From the NCBI GenBank assembly GCA_038239195.1, contig JBBSEZ010000294.1:1-12709 (forward strand): a stretch of DNA of 12,709 bases, written 5' to 3'. The notes under the pieces were generated by a model. It did no database searches and was not told the DNA's origin. It worked only from the letters and a program-made list of their open reading frames with translations. The stretch comes from JBBSEZ01 sp038239195 (lineage in GTDB: Bacteria > Planctomycetota > Planctomycetia > Gemmatales > Gemmataceae). This document shows, piece after piece, positions 1 to 12,324 of this stretch. Position 1 is the stretch's first letter. The number at the start of each line of letters is the position of its first letter. Made by a program: the position numbers and the translations under genes.

Positions 1-117
1 CAGGCAGAGGGAGGGCCGGACGGGCCAAACCGCCCGACCCGGGGGTGTACTGACTCTCGATACCGTCGCTACGGGCCTGCTCACAGGCTTGCCGCGACCC
101 CGCTTCCCACTGCGCGC

Positions 118-2652
118 TTACGGGTTGGACGGTTCTTTACCTGCGACCCTGACGGGCGGGAGCGTTTTCCCGTCCGTCCGCCCCAGGATGCGTTCGATCC
201 GGGTGGTAACTTCCAGGTCGGGCCGCCCGGTCAACGCTGTGCGGAGCTCCGGCACCGCGAGCTCGTCCAGCTTCTCCAGCTCTTCCTCGGCCCTTTCGCG
301 CACCGCGAACTGATCGCTTTTCAGCTCGGCCAGCAGCCGGGCGACCTGACCCGGGCGGGCCGGCAGGATGGGCGACAATTTCCGCCGCAGCAGGGGGACG
401 GCTTGCCGGGGAAAGGCTGCCAGAGCGCAGGCGGCGTCATAGGCCCGCGCGGCATCGGGGCTCGCCAGGTCGTTCCACAAGGCGAGCAACTCCTTGGCCG
501 TCAACTTCTCCGCGCGGCCAGCCTTCCGAGGAGGCGCCCAATGGTCCCAGAGCAGGATGGTTGTGTCCTCGCCGGCCGAAGCAAGCCGCCGCCCGTCCGG
601 CGAGAACGCCAGCGTGAGGATGGGACCTTGCTCCGCTCGATGGCCGACGAACGTGCGACGCACTCCTCCCGTCGCCAATTCCCCCAGGGTAATTTTCCCG
701 TCGGCGTCAGCCGAAGCCAGCGCCCGGCCGTCCGGTGAGAAGGCCGAGGCGAAGGATGGGGGGGACGAGGTCGCCTCCCTCTTCATCTGGCCAAGCTGTT
801 TCCCGGTGGCAACGTCCCAGAGCAAAATATGGTCGGCGGCGGACGCGAACAGCTTACCATCGGGGGAGAAGGCCCCCAGAAATGCCTGGCGCTCCAGCAC
901 GCGGAGCAACTTGCCGTCGGCAACGCGCCAGAACTTTATCTTCCGGTCGGCATCCTCGATGGCGAAAACGGCCCCGTCTGGCGACAGGAGACAACGCCCG
1001 AGCCCCAATCCGTCGCTGTTGCCGTTCTTGTCGCCAAACTCGATGAGCAGCCTCCCGGTAGGTCGCTCCCAGGTTCGCACCAACCCGCTCTCGTGGCGGG
1101 AAACGAGTGCCTTGCCATCCGCGGTGAACGCGATGTAACACGCCCGATCTTTCACGCTCCCAATCGTATAGAGCGCCTTTCCGGTGGAACGGTCCCACAA
1201 CTGGAGGCCCTTCTCGGAGCCCGCGACAGCCAGCGCCCGGCCATCCTGGGAGTAGGCGACCGCGAGAACCTCCGTGCCCGCGCCGACTTGGTGGACCGTT
1301 TTGCCCTCTCGCAAGTCCCAGAAAAAGCCCCAGCCCACGCCGACGGAGGCAAGGGCTTCTCCCCGCGGGCTGAAGGCGACTACGGCGACCGGGCCACGGT
1401 GGCCGTCGAGGGGAAGGGCCGACTTGCCCGTGGACACGTCCCACAGGCGGACGATCCCATCCGTTCCGCCGCCCGCCAAGAGTTTTCCGTTCGGGGACAG
1501 GGCGAGCGAACGAAATTGCCCGTCGAGCCCGCGGAACTGGCGCACCACCTTGCCGGAGGCAACTTCCCACAACTGGATGCGATCTTCACTCCCCGTAACG
1601 GCGTACTTGCCGTCCAGCGTGAAGACGACCGACCGCACGGCGAGTTTGTGGCCCTGGAGCAGGCGCAGTTGTTTGCCGCTGGTCGCTTGCCAGATCCGCA
1701 CGTGGCCTTCCTCATCGCCGACAATCACCTTCTTCCCATCGGGGGAAAACGCGATGCACAGGGGCGCCGCCGTCGGGCCTTGCAGCCGCGCGAGGAGTTT
1801 GCCGGTGGCAGGGTCGTAGAGGCGGATGGCCCCATCCGTGGCCCCGGCAGCGAGCACCTTACCATCGGGGGCGTACCCGACGCAGACAAACCGCCCTCCC
1901 CCCTTCTCGATCGCGATGCGCACGAGCTCCCGGCCGGTCGAGTGGTCGCGCAAGCGGACTGCGAACTCGTACCAGGTGACGTCCGCCAGGAGCCCGTCCA
2001 AAACGAGCATTCGTGCGCTCGACAGAGTCAGGAGAGGGAAATTTCGAGACCGGCACTCTCTCGCCACGCGGACGATTTTCAGCGCAGATGCCAGTTGCGA
2101 ACAGGCTCGGATTGGAATGACGTGCTCGATGTGCTCCGCGATGGCCAGCGCCTTTCCGTTGGGGGAAAGGGCCAGGGCGCGAACCGCGAAGGGGCCGCGG
2201 ACGACTCCCCCTCTGCCCGGGGGGTGCTCGCCCAGGGTGCGGAGGCGCTTGCCGCTGCCCGCGTCCCAGAAGAAGATCGGCTGGGTGAACGGGTTGCCCT
2301 CCCCGACGAGTGTTTTCCCGTCGGGGGAGAAGGCGATGGAATTGAGGCTCCCGCAGTTGTCGAGCGAACGGACTTCGACACCGAGGGCGACGTCCCACAA
2401 CCGGGCCGCCCCATCTTCGCACGCGGAAGCGAGCGTTTTGCCGTCGGGGGAGAACGCCACGGACACGATCGGCCTGCCGTGCCGGAGGCGAAGCGTGCCG
2501 AGCCGCGCGACGGCCCCGGGCGGTAGCGGGTCGCCGTAACGGTCCAGGAGTGCCGCTTTGTCCGGCGGGGCCGCGGCCTCGCTCGCCTCGTTCAGCGTCA
2601 GCGAGAGCATCAGGCAAGCGAGCAAGGCCGACCATCGGTGGAGGGGAAGCAC
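118..2652 (-). CDS. Secreted 14-blade WD40 repeat protein with helical C-terminal tail
   Basis: Predicted exported scaffold or binding protein; no catalytic domain is visible. The N-terminus has a short basic start, a hydrophobic stretch (SALLACLMLSLTL) and an AxA-like site (EASEAAA), so a Sec signal peptide is likely. I count 14 WD40 blades between about residues 60 and 705, each ending in variants of xLWDxxTGK and carrying AFSPDGK turns, which fits two seven-bladed propellers. The last ~130 residues (from KLTAKELLALWNDL) form a helical HEAT-like tail with FAVRERAEEELEKL, a tail common in Gemmataceae WD40 proteins. Start choice: a GTG at 2658 overlaps the AAGGAG ribosome site (2658-2663), whereas the GTG at 2652 sits 5 nt after it, so I use 2652 (844 aa). 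Blade 3 holds an unusual ~53-residue insertion. The gene lies 128 bp downstream of the propeller-methyltransferase gene on the same strand and may be co-transcribed. Its ligand or partner cannot be told from sequence. Confidence 0.93.
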   Translation of the reverse strand: MLPLHRWSALLACLMLSLTLNEASEAAAPPDKAALLDRYGDPLPPGAVARLGTLRLRHGRPIVSVAFSPDGKTLASACEDGAARLWDVALGVEVRSLDNCGSLNSIAFSPDGKTLVGEGNPFTQPIFFWDAGSGKRLRTLGEHPPGRGGVVRGPFAVRALALSPNGKALAIAEHIEHVIPIRACSQLASALKIVRVARECRSRNFPLLTLSSARMLVLDGLLADVTWYEFAVRLRDHSTGRELVRIAIEKGGGRFVCVGYAPDGKVLAAGATDGAIRLYDPATGKLLARLQGPTAAPLCIAFSPDGKKVIVGDEEGHVRIWQATSGKQLRLLQGHKLAVRSVVFTLDGKYAVTGSEDRIQLWEVASGKVVRQFRGLDGQFRSLALSPNGKLLAGGGTDGIVRLWDVSTGKSALPLDGHRGPVAVVAFSPRGEALASVGVGWGFFWDLREGKTVHQVGAGTEVLAVAYSQDGRALAVAGSEKGLQLWDRSTGKALYTIGSVKDRACYIAFTADGKALVSRHESGLVRTWERPTGRLLIEFGDKNGNSDGLGLGRCLLSPDGAVFAIEDADRKIKFWRVADGKLLRVLERQAFLGAFSPDGKLFASAADHILLWDVATGKQLGQMKREATSSPPSFASAFSPDGRALASADADGKITLGELATGGVRRTFVGHRAEQGPILTLAFSPDGRRLASAGEDTTILLWDHWAPPRKAGRAEKLTAKELLALWNDLASPDAARAYDAACALAAFPRQAVPLLRRKLSPILPARPGQVARLLAELKSDQFAVRERAEEELEKLDELAVPELRTALTGRPDLEVTTRIERILGRTDGKTLPPVRVAGKEPSNP

Positions 2653-2780
2653 GAGCACTCCTTCCCTGGAAGAACAACGGCGTGCGGAACCGATGGCTTC
2701 AAGGTAACCGCTGGCGCCGGCCGCGTCCAGCGCACCGGCGGGAGGCGATAGTTCCCCCGCGAATGGATCGCGCCCGAGGC

Positions 2781-5700
2781 TTACTCCTTTCCCTTCGCCT
2801 TCTTCAGCGGCGTCACGTAAAGAAACACCTTGTGCTCCAGCCGATCCTCGCCCGAAACCACCTTCACCTCAAGCTCGGGCACCAACCCGGGAATGGCAAA
2901 CGCGTGCGACACGATCCGCGAGCCCGCCGGCAACCGCCCCAGTTGCGGCAGCAGGCGCTCCATCATCCGCGGCGGCAGGTAGAGCGCCACCACGTCGGTC
3001 TTGCTCAGGTCGGCCGCGAACAGGTCCTTGCGCTCGATCGTCACTAGCCCTTCCACCTTGTGCTTCTTCACGTTCTCCTGCGACATCTTGACGCACTCCG
3101 GGTCGATGTCGTAGCCGACCGCCTTGCAGCCGTACTTGCGCGCGGCGGTCACGACGATGCGCCCGTCGCCGCAGCCGAGGTCCACCACCGTCTCCGCTTT
3201 CTTGACCTTGGCCAGCTCCAGCATCTTCTCCACCACGTGCTGCGGCGTCGGCACGTAGATGGCGCCCGGCTCGCGCTCCTTCCCCGGAAGGCGCTCCTCG
3301 GCGGGCGCCGGGACGGCGAACGTGGTCGGCTTGCCGGGCTTGCCATTCTTGCGCACGTCGTAGCAGAGCAGGCGCTCCTCGTCGCGCACGTAGAGCCGCC
3401 CGCCCGTCACCACCGGCGCCGTCGAGCCGGGCTTTGCCTTCGCGCCGGGCACCTGGAACGCCCCCTTGATGACGTGGCCCCTCGGCGTGGCCTCGACCAG
3501 CAAAACGCCGCCTTGCTGCGTGCGCAAAACCAGGTGCCCGTCGGCGCACGTCCCCGAGTAGGGCGGCCGGCCCGCGGCGCTCCGTTTCTCTTGCCAGACC
3601 ACCTCGCCGGTGTCCAGCTTCAGGCAGTTGATGCCCCCGTTGGCGCCGACGTAGGCGTGCTCGCCCAGGCACAGCGCCATCTCGTGCCAGGAGGGCGTGC
3701 CCAGGCGCTTCCGATACACCTCCTTCACCTCGACGCCATCGCCCTTGTCCGCCAGTTCGAGCAGGACGACGCCCTGGCCGTAGTTGCCGGCGCAGAACAG
3801 CTTGTTCCCCAGCATGTTGGGCGTGCAGCCGTTCGCGGTGCCGGAGCTCACCGCCGAGCTCCGCCAGAGCTCCTTGCCCTCGGTCGAGACGCCAACCAGC
3901 CCCCTGGCCGTGACGGCGACGTAGTGCTTGCGCACGCCGCCCCCGCCGACCAGGACGGCGCCGACGTACGCCGCCCCGTCGCCCAGCGGGCACTTCCAGA
4001 CCACGCCGCCCGTCCGCTTGTTCAGCGCGACCACGCTCGCCGTCTTGCCGCCGGGGACGCAGATCAGCCGATCGCCATCGACCAGCAACTGGTCGCAGAC
4101 GCCGAAGTGCCCGCGCCGGCCCTCAAAGTCTTTCGCGTAGTCCTTGCGCCAGACCACCTGGCCGTTCGCGACTCGCACGCAGACCAGTTCGCCCCGCGCG
4201 GTGACGGCGTAGGCGCGGTCCGCATCGACCAGCGGCGTCCGCTGGCTCAGCCAGCGCATGACGGCCATCTCCTTGGTGGCCGGCCCGAGCGGCACCGACC
4301 ACAGAGGCTTGCCCGTGACCTCCTCCACGGCGGTCAGGTGCTCGTGCGTGCCGCGGTGGCCGAGGACGTACACCTTCCCCGCCGCAACCGCCACGCTGCC
4401 GACGCCCTCGCCGATCCCGGTGACCTGCCAGGCGAGCGGCGGGCCATCCTTCGGCCAGGTCGCGAGCAGTCCCTTGTCGGCGGAGACGTTGAGGCGGTCG
4501 GGGCCGCGCCACCGCGGCCAGTGGCCGGGGGCCCGGGCACCGGCCTCGGCCTTGCCGGCCTCGATGGCGTACAGCTTCAAGCCGGCGACCTGGTAGAGAA
4601 CGCCGTTGGCGAACACGGGCGCGGAGAGGGCGCTGCCCATCTGGCTTTGTCCCAGGACCTTGAGGGCCTTCGCGAGCGACAGGACCGTAACGCCGTCGGA
4701 GAGGGAGACGTAGACCTTGCCGTCGGCAATGAGGGGGGCGGCCACGATCGAGTTCTCCGCGTCGTGTACCCAGTAGGGCCGGCCCGTCCGGGCGTCGAGG
4801 CAGTGGACGTAGCCCGCCAGCTCCGGGGCGATCACCAGACCGTCGTGGACGGCCACGCTGCTCAGCGTCCTGCCGAAGACGATCTCGCGCTCGTCACCCT
4901 TCGGCGCAGGGAGGACGGGCCCGCCGTAATGCCAGGCGAGGGCGCTGTCCTTGTTGACCGCCGCCTTCGGGTCGAAGTTGTCGTTGACCGGCGAGACGTC
5001 GTGGTCCTTGTTGAGCTTGCCCCGCGCGGTGGCCCTCAGCAGGTCGATGCACCACAGGTGGCCGACGCCGGGGCCGTCGTCGGCTTCCTGGCCCACGCCG
5101 AGGTAGATGCGCTTCTCGTACAGCACGGGCGTCGCGGTGAAGAAGCAGCGCTCCCCGCCCCCGCCGTTCTTGTAGGGGGTGGCCTTCTTGGGGTTGCCGT
5201 CGAACTTCCAGAGGAGCTTGCCGGTCAGGGCGTCGAACGAGCGCACCCAGCCGTCGCCCTGGGCGGCGACGACCTGGCCGCGATCCTCGACCTCGGTGAC
5301 CAGCGGGCTGGACCACTGACTGTGGATGACGTTGTTGCCGGGCGAGCAATCCGACCAAATCACCTTGCCCGTGTCGCGGTCCAGGCACACCAGAGCGGGC
5401 GCTTTGGGGGCGAGCACCTTGCCCGCATGCGTCCGGCCGTTGTTCGTGGACACGAAGAGGCGGCCCTTGTACGACGGGCCGATGGAGCAGGTGAGGCCCA
5501 TGTTCATGGCAGGCCCGCGCGGGCGCACTCCCAGGTCCTTGCGCATGTCGAGCTTCCAGCGCAGCCGGGGCGTGCCTTCCCCCTTGCGCAGCGCGCCGAC
5601 GTCGAAGCAAAGGACCTCGGCGCGGTTGGTGGTGAGGTACAGCCGGTCGCCCTCGGCCAGGGGGGAATTGTTCAGGCTGGCGTGGGACCAGTCCTCCTCG

Positions 5701-6095
5701 TCCTCGGAGACCAGCCGGGGCGAGACGTACTGCCAGAGGAACTTCCCGTCGCGCTCGCGGAAGCACATCAGGACGGCGGCGTCCTTCTGGAGCTTGGCGT
5801 CGCGCGGCCGGTCGTTGTTGGTGCCGACCCAGACGAGGCCGCCGGCGACGACGGGGCTGGCGAAGTTGCCTGTCCCGAGTTGGGCCTCCCACTTGATGTT
5901 GCGGGCGGGGCGCACCACCCGGCCCCCCTGCTTCTCCTCGACTTGCCAGTGGGTCGGCGCACCCTTCTCCGGGCTGACCGCGTTCCGCGTGCCGTCACGG
6001 CCCAGGCTGGGCCAGTCGCCGCCCTGCGCCGGCCGGGCCAGTAGCACGGGCACCGCCAGTGCCAGGGCCGTCGCGAACCTGAGTGTCGTCTTCAT
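2781..6095 (-). CDS. Secreted double PQQ-like beta-propeller fused to a SAM methyltransferase domain
   Basis: A 1104-residue protein with three parts. Residues 1-25 are a signal peptide (MKTTLRFATALALAVPVLLA). Two PQQ-like/BamB-like propellers follow, each opened by the planctomycete motif WPxxxRDG or WPRWRGPDRLN (near 28 and 526), with repeated blade turns such as CLDRDTGKVIW and ALNKRTGGVVW. I see no quinoprotein dehydrogenase active-site signature, so cofactor binding is doubtful. From about 946 to the end is a class I SAM methyltransferase fold: entry motif YVPTPQHVVEKML, motif I VVDLGCGDGRI (GxGxG at 974-978), and acidic loop GYDIDPE (D996). The pattern recalls the FAM173/ATPSCKMT lysine methyltransferase-like family and stand-alone secreted planctomycete relatives. 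Start choice: the ATG at 6095 has GGGGAGG 8 nt upstream. The longer reading frame begins with TTG at 6182, inside a probable -35 box. Methyl transfer outside the cytoplasm would lack SAM, so either the domain is repurposed or the location is unusual. Confidence 0.93.
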   Translation of the reverse strand: MKTTLRFATALALAVPVLLARPAQGGDWPSLGRDGTRNAVSPEKGAPTHWQVEEKQGGRVVRPARNIKWEAQLGTGNFASPVVAGGLVWVGTNNDRPRDAKLQKDAAVLMCFRERDGKFLWQYVSPRLVSEDEEDWSHASLNNSPLAEGDRLYLTTNRAEVLCFDVGALRKGEGTPRLRWKLDMRKDLGVRPRGPAMNMGLTCSIGPSYKGRLFVSTNNGRTHAGKVLAPKAPALVCLDRDTGKVIWSDCSPGNNVIHSQWSSPLVTEVEDRGQVVAAQGDGWVRSFDALTGKLLWKFDGNPKKATPYKNGGGGERCFFTATPVLYEKRIYLGVGQEADDGPGVGHLWCIDLLRATARGKLNKDHDVSPVNDNFDPKAAVNKDSALAWHYGGPVLPAPKGDEREIVFGRTLSSVAVHDGLVIAPELAGYVHCLDARTGRPYWVHDAENSIVAAPLIADGKVYVSLSDGVTVLSLAKALKVLGQSQMGSALSAPVFANGVLYQVAGLKLYAIEAGKAEAGARAPGHWPRWRGPDRLNVSADKGLLATWPKDGPPLAWQVTGIGEGVGSVAVAAGKVYVLGHRGTHEHLTAVEEVTGKPLWSVPLGPATKEMAVMRWLSQRTPLVDADRAYAVTARGELVCVRVANGQVVWRKDYAKDFEGRRGHFGVCDQLLVDGDRLICVPGGKTASVVALNKRTGGVVWKCPLGDGAAYVGAVLVGGGGVRKHYVAVTARGLVGVSTEGKELWRSSAVSSGTANGCTPNMLGNKLFCAGNYGQGVVLLELADKGDGVEVKEVYRKRLGTPSWHEMALCLGEHAYVGANGGINCLKLDTGEVVWQEKRSAAGRPPYSGTCADGHLVLRTQQGGVLLVEATPRGHVIKGAFQVPGAKAKPGSTAPVVTGGRLYVRDEERLLCYDVRKNGKPGKPTTFAVPAPAEERLPGKEREPGAIYVPTPQHVVEKMLELAKVKKAETVVDLGCGDGRIVVTAARKYGCKAVGYDIDPECVKMSQENVKKHKVEGLVTIERKDLFAADLSKTDVVALYLPPRMMERLLPQLGRLPAGSRIVSHAFAIPGLVPELEVKVVSGEDRLEHKVFLYVTPLKKAKGKE

Positions 6096-6153
6096 GAGAA
6101 GCGCCTCCCCGGCGCTGGACGGGAACGGGTCATCTTTGAGAGGGTGGGTGTCG

Positions 6154-6182
6154 AGCATACCCGGCGGGGGCAGCCGGGACAA
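6154..6182 (-). promoter_or_regulatory. Probable sigma-70-type promoter of the propeller-methyltransferase gene
   Basis: On the minus strand TTGTCC (6177-6182) and TATGCT (6154-6159) are separated by exactly 17 bp. Each hexamer matches 4 of 6 consensus bases. Transcription would start near 6147, about 50 nt before the ATG at 6095. Planctomycete housekeeping promoters are loosely conserved, so this is a prediction from spacing and position only. Confidence 0.45.
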
Positions 6183-6230
6183 GGGGCCGGCGCGCCGTGC
6201 GCGCCGTGTCCCTCCGGCGCCGTCCGTTGC

Positions 6231-6509
6231 TCAGCCCCGCCCCGCGCACGCGAAGAAGGTCGCCACTTCGTCGGCCAGGTCCGGGTGGCGGAGCGCCAGT
6301 TCCACCGGGCCGGGGGCCCGGCCGGCCGCCGCCGCTTGCGGGTAGCCGAGCAGGACGTCTGCCAGGGTCATCCCGTCGGCCCCGGGCCAGTGGGCGAGGT
6401 CGGCCTGGAGGTAGCCGAGCAACAGCCCCTTCAACCGCGCCCTGCCTCGCGCCGTCTCCGGGCGAGCCAGGCGTACGCGAGCGTTTGGGGCCTCGTCGAG
6501 CAGCAGCAT
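6231..6509 (-). CDS. Small hypothetical protein, possibly related to planctomycete pre-kinase regions
   Basis: A 92-residue soluble protein with no signal peptide or membrane helix. The ATG at 6509 is preceded by a strong AAGGAG (6517-6522) at 7-nt spacing, which is the main evidence that this is a real gene. The sequence is mostly helical, with TARGRARLKGLLLGYLQADL and TLADVLLGYPQA. Its C-terminal part, PVELALRHPDLADEVATFFA, resembles the (F/H)PELADELRxFFA segment seen just before the kinase domain in many planctomycete Ser/Thr kinases. That resemblance is from memory and untested. It points away from the sigma-kinase pair across a shared 325-bp control region, so it could be an accessory or antagonist of that system, but no function can be assigned. 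Its 3' end faces the promoter of the propeller-methyltransferase gene. Confidence 0.65.
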   Translation of the reverse strand: MLLLDEAPNARVRLARPETARGRARLKGLLLGYLQADLAHWPGADGMTLADVLLGYPQAAAAGRAPGPVELALRHPDLADEVATFFACAGRG

Positions 6510-6834
6510 GACTGTTCTCCTTTGAACCTGTGCGGCGCGCCCCGGTGGGCGACGCGGGCGAGACGGCGATCATCGCCCTTCGCCCTCACCAGGGAAATGC
6601 CCACCGCGGGCCGGGAGGGGACAGAAAAAATCGCCGCGCGTCCGGGCGAAGAATGTTGGCCCCGCCCGAGCCGGGACGGGCATGTACTCGTGGAGGGCCC
6701 CGACCGGCCCCAATCGCGTGGACGAGGGCCGCATGACCCGGGCACTGCCGAAACGTTTGGCGCCGCCTCGCATCGGGGGTTACAATCGAGCCACCCTGTC
6801 CCTGGCCGATGCCCCGAGCGGAGGTGCCCTGCCG
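6510..6834. promoter_or_regulatory. Divergent control region between the small gene and the ECF sigma gene
   Basis: This 325-bp stretch has no supported gene. It holds the ribosome binding site of the small minus-strand gene, an A6 tract (6625-6630) directly followed by a short inverted repeat TCGCC (6631-6635)/GGCGA (6645-6649), a probable plus-strand promoter at 6757-6786, and GGAGG (6820-6824) before the sigma start. The upstream reading-frame extension to 6682 crosses the probable promoter and is not used. Confidence 0.5.
6757..6786 (+). promoter_or_regulatory. Probable promoter of the sigma factor-kinase operon
   Basis: TTGGCG (6757-6762, 4/6 match to the -35 consensus), an 18-bp spacer, then TACAAT (6781-6786, 5/6 match to the -10 consensus). 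Transcription would begin near 6793, leaving a ~42-nt leader that carries the GGAGG at 6820-6824. The promoter looks housekeeping-like rather than clearly ECF-dependent, so autoregulation is not evident from this site. Confidence 0.45.
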
Positions 6835-7409
6835 ATGTCGTCCGACGGCTCCGTCACGCGCTGGGTCGATGAGCTCCAGGCCGGAGACCCCGCGGCCGCG
6901 CAGCAGTTGTGGGAGCGCTACTTCCACCGCCTGGTGGGCCTGGCCCGCAAGAAGTTGCACGGCGCGCCGCGGCGCGTCGCCGACGAGGAGGACGTGGCCC
7001 TGAGCGCCTTCGACAGCTTCTGCCGCAACGCCGAGCAGGGCCGCTTCCCGCAACTGGCCGACCGCGACGGCCTGTGGCGGCTGCTCGTGGTGCTGACGGC
7101 CCGTAAGGCCTCCCACGTCGTCCGCGACCAGGGCCGGCTGAAGCGCGGTGGGGGCACGGTTGGGGACGAGGAAGGATCGCTGCTGGGGGAGGTGCTGAGC
7201 CGCGAGCCCAGCCCGGAGTTCGCCGTCGAGGTCGCGGAGCAGTGCCGGGGCCTGCTCGCGCGGCTGGGGGACAGGCAACTGGAGTCGGTCGCGTTGTGGC
7301 GCATGGAGGGCTACTCCGTCGAGGAGATCGCCGGGCGGCTCGGCTGCGCCCCGCGCTCGGTCAAGCGCAAGCTGCAACTCATCCGCGACGCCTGGGAAGG
7401 GGAACGACC

Positions 7410-7413
<4 letters not shown>
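6835..7413 (+). CDS. ECF-type RNA polymerase sigma factor (planctomycete Sigma70_ECF type)
   Basis: A 192-residue alternative sigma factor that would direct RNA polymerase to a specific promoter set. Region 2 is visible from WVDELQAGDPAAAQQLWERY through the acidic DEEDVALSAFDSFC to a tryptophan-containing DGLWRLLVVLTARK segment. Region 4 shows ALWRMEGYSVEEIAGRLG followed by the helix-turn-helix recognition segment CAPRSVKRKLQLI. The composition matches planctomycete Sigma70_ECF proteins that lie beside Ser/Thr kinases. Start choice: the ATG at 6835 has GGAGG 10 nt upstream; earlier in-frame codons cross the probable promoter. No anti-sigma gene is adjacent. The stop TGA (7411-7413) overlaps the GTG start of the kinase gene, so the two are translationally coupled and the kinase is the likely regulator. 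The acidic 2.2 motif is intact, unlike in the kinase-activated EcfP sigma factors, so any control by phosphorylation must work differently. Confidence 0.93.
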
Positions 7414-11753
<4,340 letters not shown>

Positions 11754-11768
<15 letters not shown>

Positions 11769-11882
11769 GACGCACGAAGGCTAACGGGAGCGAGCGGCGA
11801 GGCTTGCCCCCGCCGTCCGGACCGCCGGGGCAAGCCCGGCGCCTCGCTCCCGTTAGCCTTCGTGCGGGTCGTTGAAAACAAA
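11754..11882. mobile_element. 110-bp palindromic MITE-like element with 9-bp flanking direct repeats
   Basis: Positions 11764-11873 form a near-perfect palindrome centred between 11818 and 11819. I count 46 of 55 arm positions paired, including an unbroken 24-bp block (11771-11794 with 11843-11866). The direct repeat GAAAACAAA occurs at 11754-11762 and 11874-11882, as a target-site duplication would. One unexplained base (11763) lies between the left repeat and the palindrome. The kinase reads ...GAA AAC AAA CAA TGA here, while the right-hand copy continues GAAAACAAATGA. The pre-insertion gene would therefore have ended one codon earlier. No transposase is encoded. A terminator role on the plus strand is unlikely because no T-tract follows. 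On the minus strand a T-rich stretch (TTGTTTGTTTT) does follow the hairpin. Confidence 0.6.
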
Positions 11883-11904
11883 TGAACGCCGCCCCGGCGG
11901 CGGG

Positions 11905-12084
11905 TCACCGCGCGGGCGGCCTCAACTCGGCCAGCAGCCGTTGCAGCGTGTCGGGGCTGGCGGGCTTCACCAGATGGTGGTCGAAGCCTGCCTCGCGGGT
12001 GCGCCGCCGGTCCTCCTCCTGTCCCCAGCCGGTCAGGGCCACCAGCACGGCCCCCGCCAGCGCCGGTTCCTGCCGCAGCCGCGC
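11905..12084 (-). pseudogene. Decayed response-regulator receiver domain, C-terminal fragment
   Basis: Minus-strand codons before the TGA at 11905-11907 read as the end of a CheY-like receiver: beta-4 with its conserved threonine (VLVALTGWGQ), helix and turn EEDRRRTREAGFDHH, then beta-5 with the conserved lysine (LVKPASPDTL) and final helix LQRLLAEL. This is typical of the receiver at the end of hybrid histidine kinases. Similarity stops near 12084 at LRQEPAL. The phosphate-accepting aspartate and the first half of the fold are missing, and upstream codons are low-complexity and unrelated. It is a remnant, not a working regulator. The open frame up to 12252 has no recognisable protein content before the remnant. 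Confidence 0.7.
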
Positions 12085-12324
12085 CTGTTTCGGCGCCGGG
12101 GGTGGGCCCTTTTCGGGATCGTCTCCCGGGGCGCCGAGGGTACTTGACTCTTCGGCGCCGATCGGTGCCGAAAGGTCGGCGCGGCGAGGTGCGGATTCCC
12201 CGAACGGCTTGCAGCGTGGGCCTGCCGAACGCACGCTGCCGCCAACGGTCAAGGCCCCGCCTCCCCGACCCGGTCGCGTTGAGACGATGCCAGACTTTCC
12301 AACCTGACGTATTGGAACAGGCCC
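12085..12324. other. Gene-free stretch with a short palindrome
   Basis: I find no supported gene here. The only structure I see is a 22-bp imperfect palindrome (12151-12172, 20 of 22 positions symmetric) with arms TTCGGC and GCCGAA around CCGATCGG. A TTGACT lies just before it at 12144, but no good -10 hexamer follows at normal spacing. The receiver remnant ends at the left edge, so this looks like eroding DNA between genes. Confidence 0.4.

Noticed and set aside
829..2526. 565-residue open frame on the plus strand, antisense to the WD40 gene
   Set aside because: It mirrors the WD40 repeats of the opposite strand, with recurring antisense blade motifs and no recognisable protein.
3060..6044. 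994-residue open frame on the plus strand, antisense to the propeller-methyltransferase gene
   Set aside because: It is the antisense of a clear gene in GC-rich DNA, where stops are rare in this phase. The translation is rich in Arg, His, Ala and Val with no domain pattern.
6096..6182. Longer N-terminus for the propeller-methyltransferase protein from a TTG at 6182
   Set aside because: The added 29 residues precede a good signal peptide, the TTG lies in a probable -35 box, and the ATG at 6095 has a strong ribosome site.
6188..6206. 7-bp GC-only hairpin after the small minus-strand gene as a terminator
   Set aside because: No T-tract follows and short GC hairpins are expected by chance in this composition.
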